Assembly: GCF_000968535.2 (NCBI RefSeq)
Contig: NC_016112.1
Span: forward strand, 3,658,001 to 3,722,000
Direction: 5' to 3'
Length of the DNA: 64,000 nucleotides
From: Methylotuvimicrobium alcaliphilum 20Z
Lineage (GTDB): Bacteria; Pseudomonadota; Gammaproteobacteria; Methylococcales; Methylomonadaceae
Each line of letters starts with the position of its first letter. Within the stretch, counting starts at the first letter, position 1. Below are positions 63,598-64,000 of this stretch, piece after piece. The translations under genes and the position numbers were made by a program. The notes below the pieces were generated by a model. The model was not told where the DNA came from and did no database searches. It was given only the letters and a program-made list of their open reading frames with translations.

Positions 63598-63712
63598 ATT
63601 GCCCTAAATTTTTTGCTAGCGGAATATTAAACCCAAGTTGCTATTAAGGTATTACGCTGCCTGGCCCCGCCAGAAGCGAGCGTTAGCGATTTAGCAGTGG
63701 AATCTATGCTTA

Positions 63713-63940
63713 GGAACGAACATGAAATAACCTCGACAACTTCTGGAAGGGGGCTTGGTGGCTCGATTGACAGGTGTCGGCGGCAAGCCTACATGGACGT
63801 ATCTACCCAGCACCTAAATAAGCCATGATTTTGAATCATTACCAAAGACCTATGGAATTTAGGCGCTGGATTTAGGTGCTGGGTTCACGGCGTCCTTTGA
63901 CGGGCACCCCGGTGCCGAATTTTGATCTACGATGGGTATA
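63713..63940. repeat. Chimeric R-B/R-C element with nested R-D variant
   Basis: Starts as R-B (GGAACGAACATGAAATAAC, preceded by TTA) and carries the hairpin arm and core ACATGGACGTAT, interrupted by the 78-bp R-D variant (63806-63883); after the core it continues as an R-C right half (GGTGCCGAATTTTGATCTAC, GATGGGTATA). It appears to be a recombinant of two families through the shared core. Bases 63941-64000 hold nothing recognisable. Confidence 0.75.
63806..63883. repeat. R-D variant
   Basis: CCCAGCACCTAAATAAGCC ... GGCGCTGGATTTAGGTGCTGGG, matching the inner variant unit of the 29533-29666 composite. Confidence 0.8.
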
Positions 63941-64000
63941 ATATGCACCGAGTCGAATCAATCCGGCGTGAATTCACTACAACAAATCAATGCTCTTCAA

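Noticed and set aside
29533-63883. Recurring 65-bp palindromes as a CRISPR-like array
   Set aside because: Copies are kilobases apart, not regularly spaced, and have no cas genes.

Overview
The window is a chromosomal segment of a motile gammaproteobacterium. The flagellar gene order (fliLMNOPQR-flhB-flhA-flhF-flhG-fliA-cheYZA) is of the Pseudomonas/Vibrio type. Other gammaproteobacterial marks are a stand-alone second-type EF-G, the adjacent yoaA-tsaB pair, and a gcvR-bcp...perM-glgX-bepA neighbourhood resembling the E. coli one. The protein style and the density of small palindromic repeats remind me of Methylococcales (methanotrophs), but nothing here proves that. I see no tRNA, rRNA, CRISPR array or intact transposase.

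Layout. (1) 130-16220, minus strand: chemotaxis and flagellar cluster reading fliL, fliM, fliN, fliO, fliP, fliQ, fliR, flhB, flhA, flhF, flhG, fliA, cheY, cheZ, cheA, with a good sigma-54 promoter candidate just before fliL. (2) 17041-18162, plus: membrane diguanylate cyclase. (3) 18438-31093, minus: a nearly complete Tad (Flp) pilus locus: flp, tadV, tadE, cpaB, cpaC, cpaE, cpaF, tadB, tadC, tadD, a DUF3613 gene and tadG. (4) 31555-34254: sodium:alanine/glycine symporter, a TerB-like protein and a cold-shock protein with a clear terminator. (5) 34810-39840, minus: retropepsin-like protease, inactive transglutaminase with 7 TM segments, ATP-grasp ligase, then an orphan fusion of the T6SS sheath subunits TssB and TssC. 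(6) 40912-48727, minus: housekeeping run lpxD, yoaA, tsaB, yciO, M50 protease, scpA, scpB, rluB. (7) 49083-63210: fusA (EF-G2), a DUF1704 metallopeptidase, an MlaC-like protein, gcvR, bcp and PIN-PhoH on the plus strand, perM and glgX on the minus strand, bepA on the plus strand. (8) 63385-63597: a candidate stand-alone small RNA with its own promoter and terminator.

The most striking property is the intergenic DNA. Nearly every gap over about 200 bp is a mosaic of short palindromic, MITE-like repeats, often nested. I name the families here: R-A (ends GGCTATGTTCGCG, 8-bp target duplication), R-B (ends GGA...AAATAAC, 3-bp TAA/TTA duplication), R-C (ends TATACC...GGTATA), R-D (65 bp, CCCAGCACC...GGTGCTGGG), R-E (GAAATCGCGA palindrome), R-F (GGGTACGC...GCGTACCC), R-G (GGACGGG palindromes), R-H (about 205 bp, AAGCTCCAGCTT stems), R-I (GCCATTAAGTTAA ends), R-J (GTTCCCACGCTC), R-K (a single GATGGGTTTC palindrome), R-L (GTAACTATTCA ends, 8-bp duplication) and R-M (CTCATCGTTATACATAA ends). 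Several families with different ends carry the same internal core (TACATGGACGTATT followed by CACGGCGTCC), seen about 15 times. The repeats fill joints of otherwise conserved operons (fliM|fliN, flhB|flhA, fliA|cheY, scpA|scpB, tadE|cpaB and others) and some end exactly at stop codons. Heptanucleotide tandem arrays, purine-rich on the sense strand, follow several stop codons.
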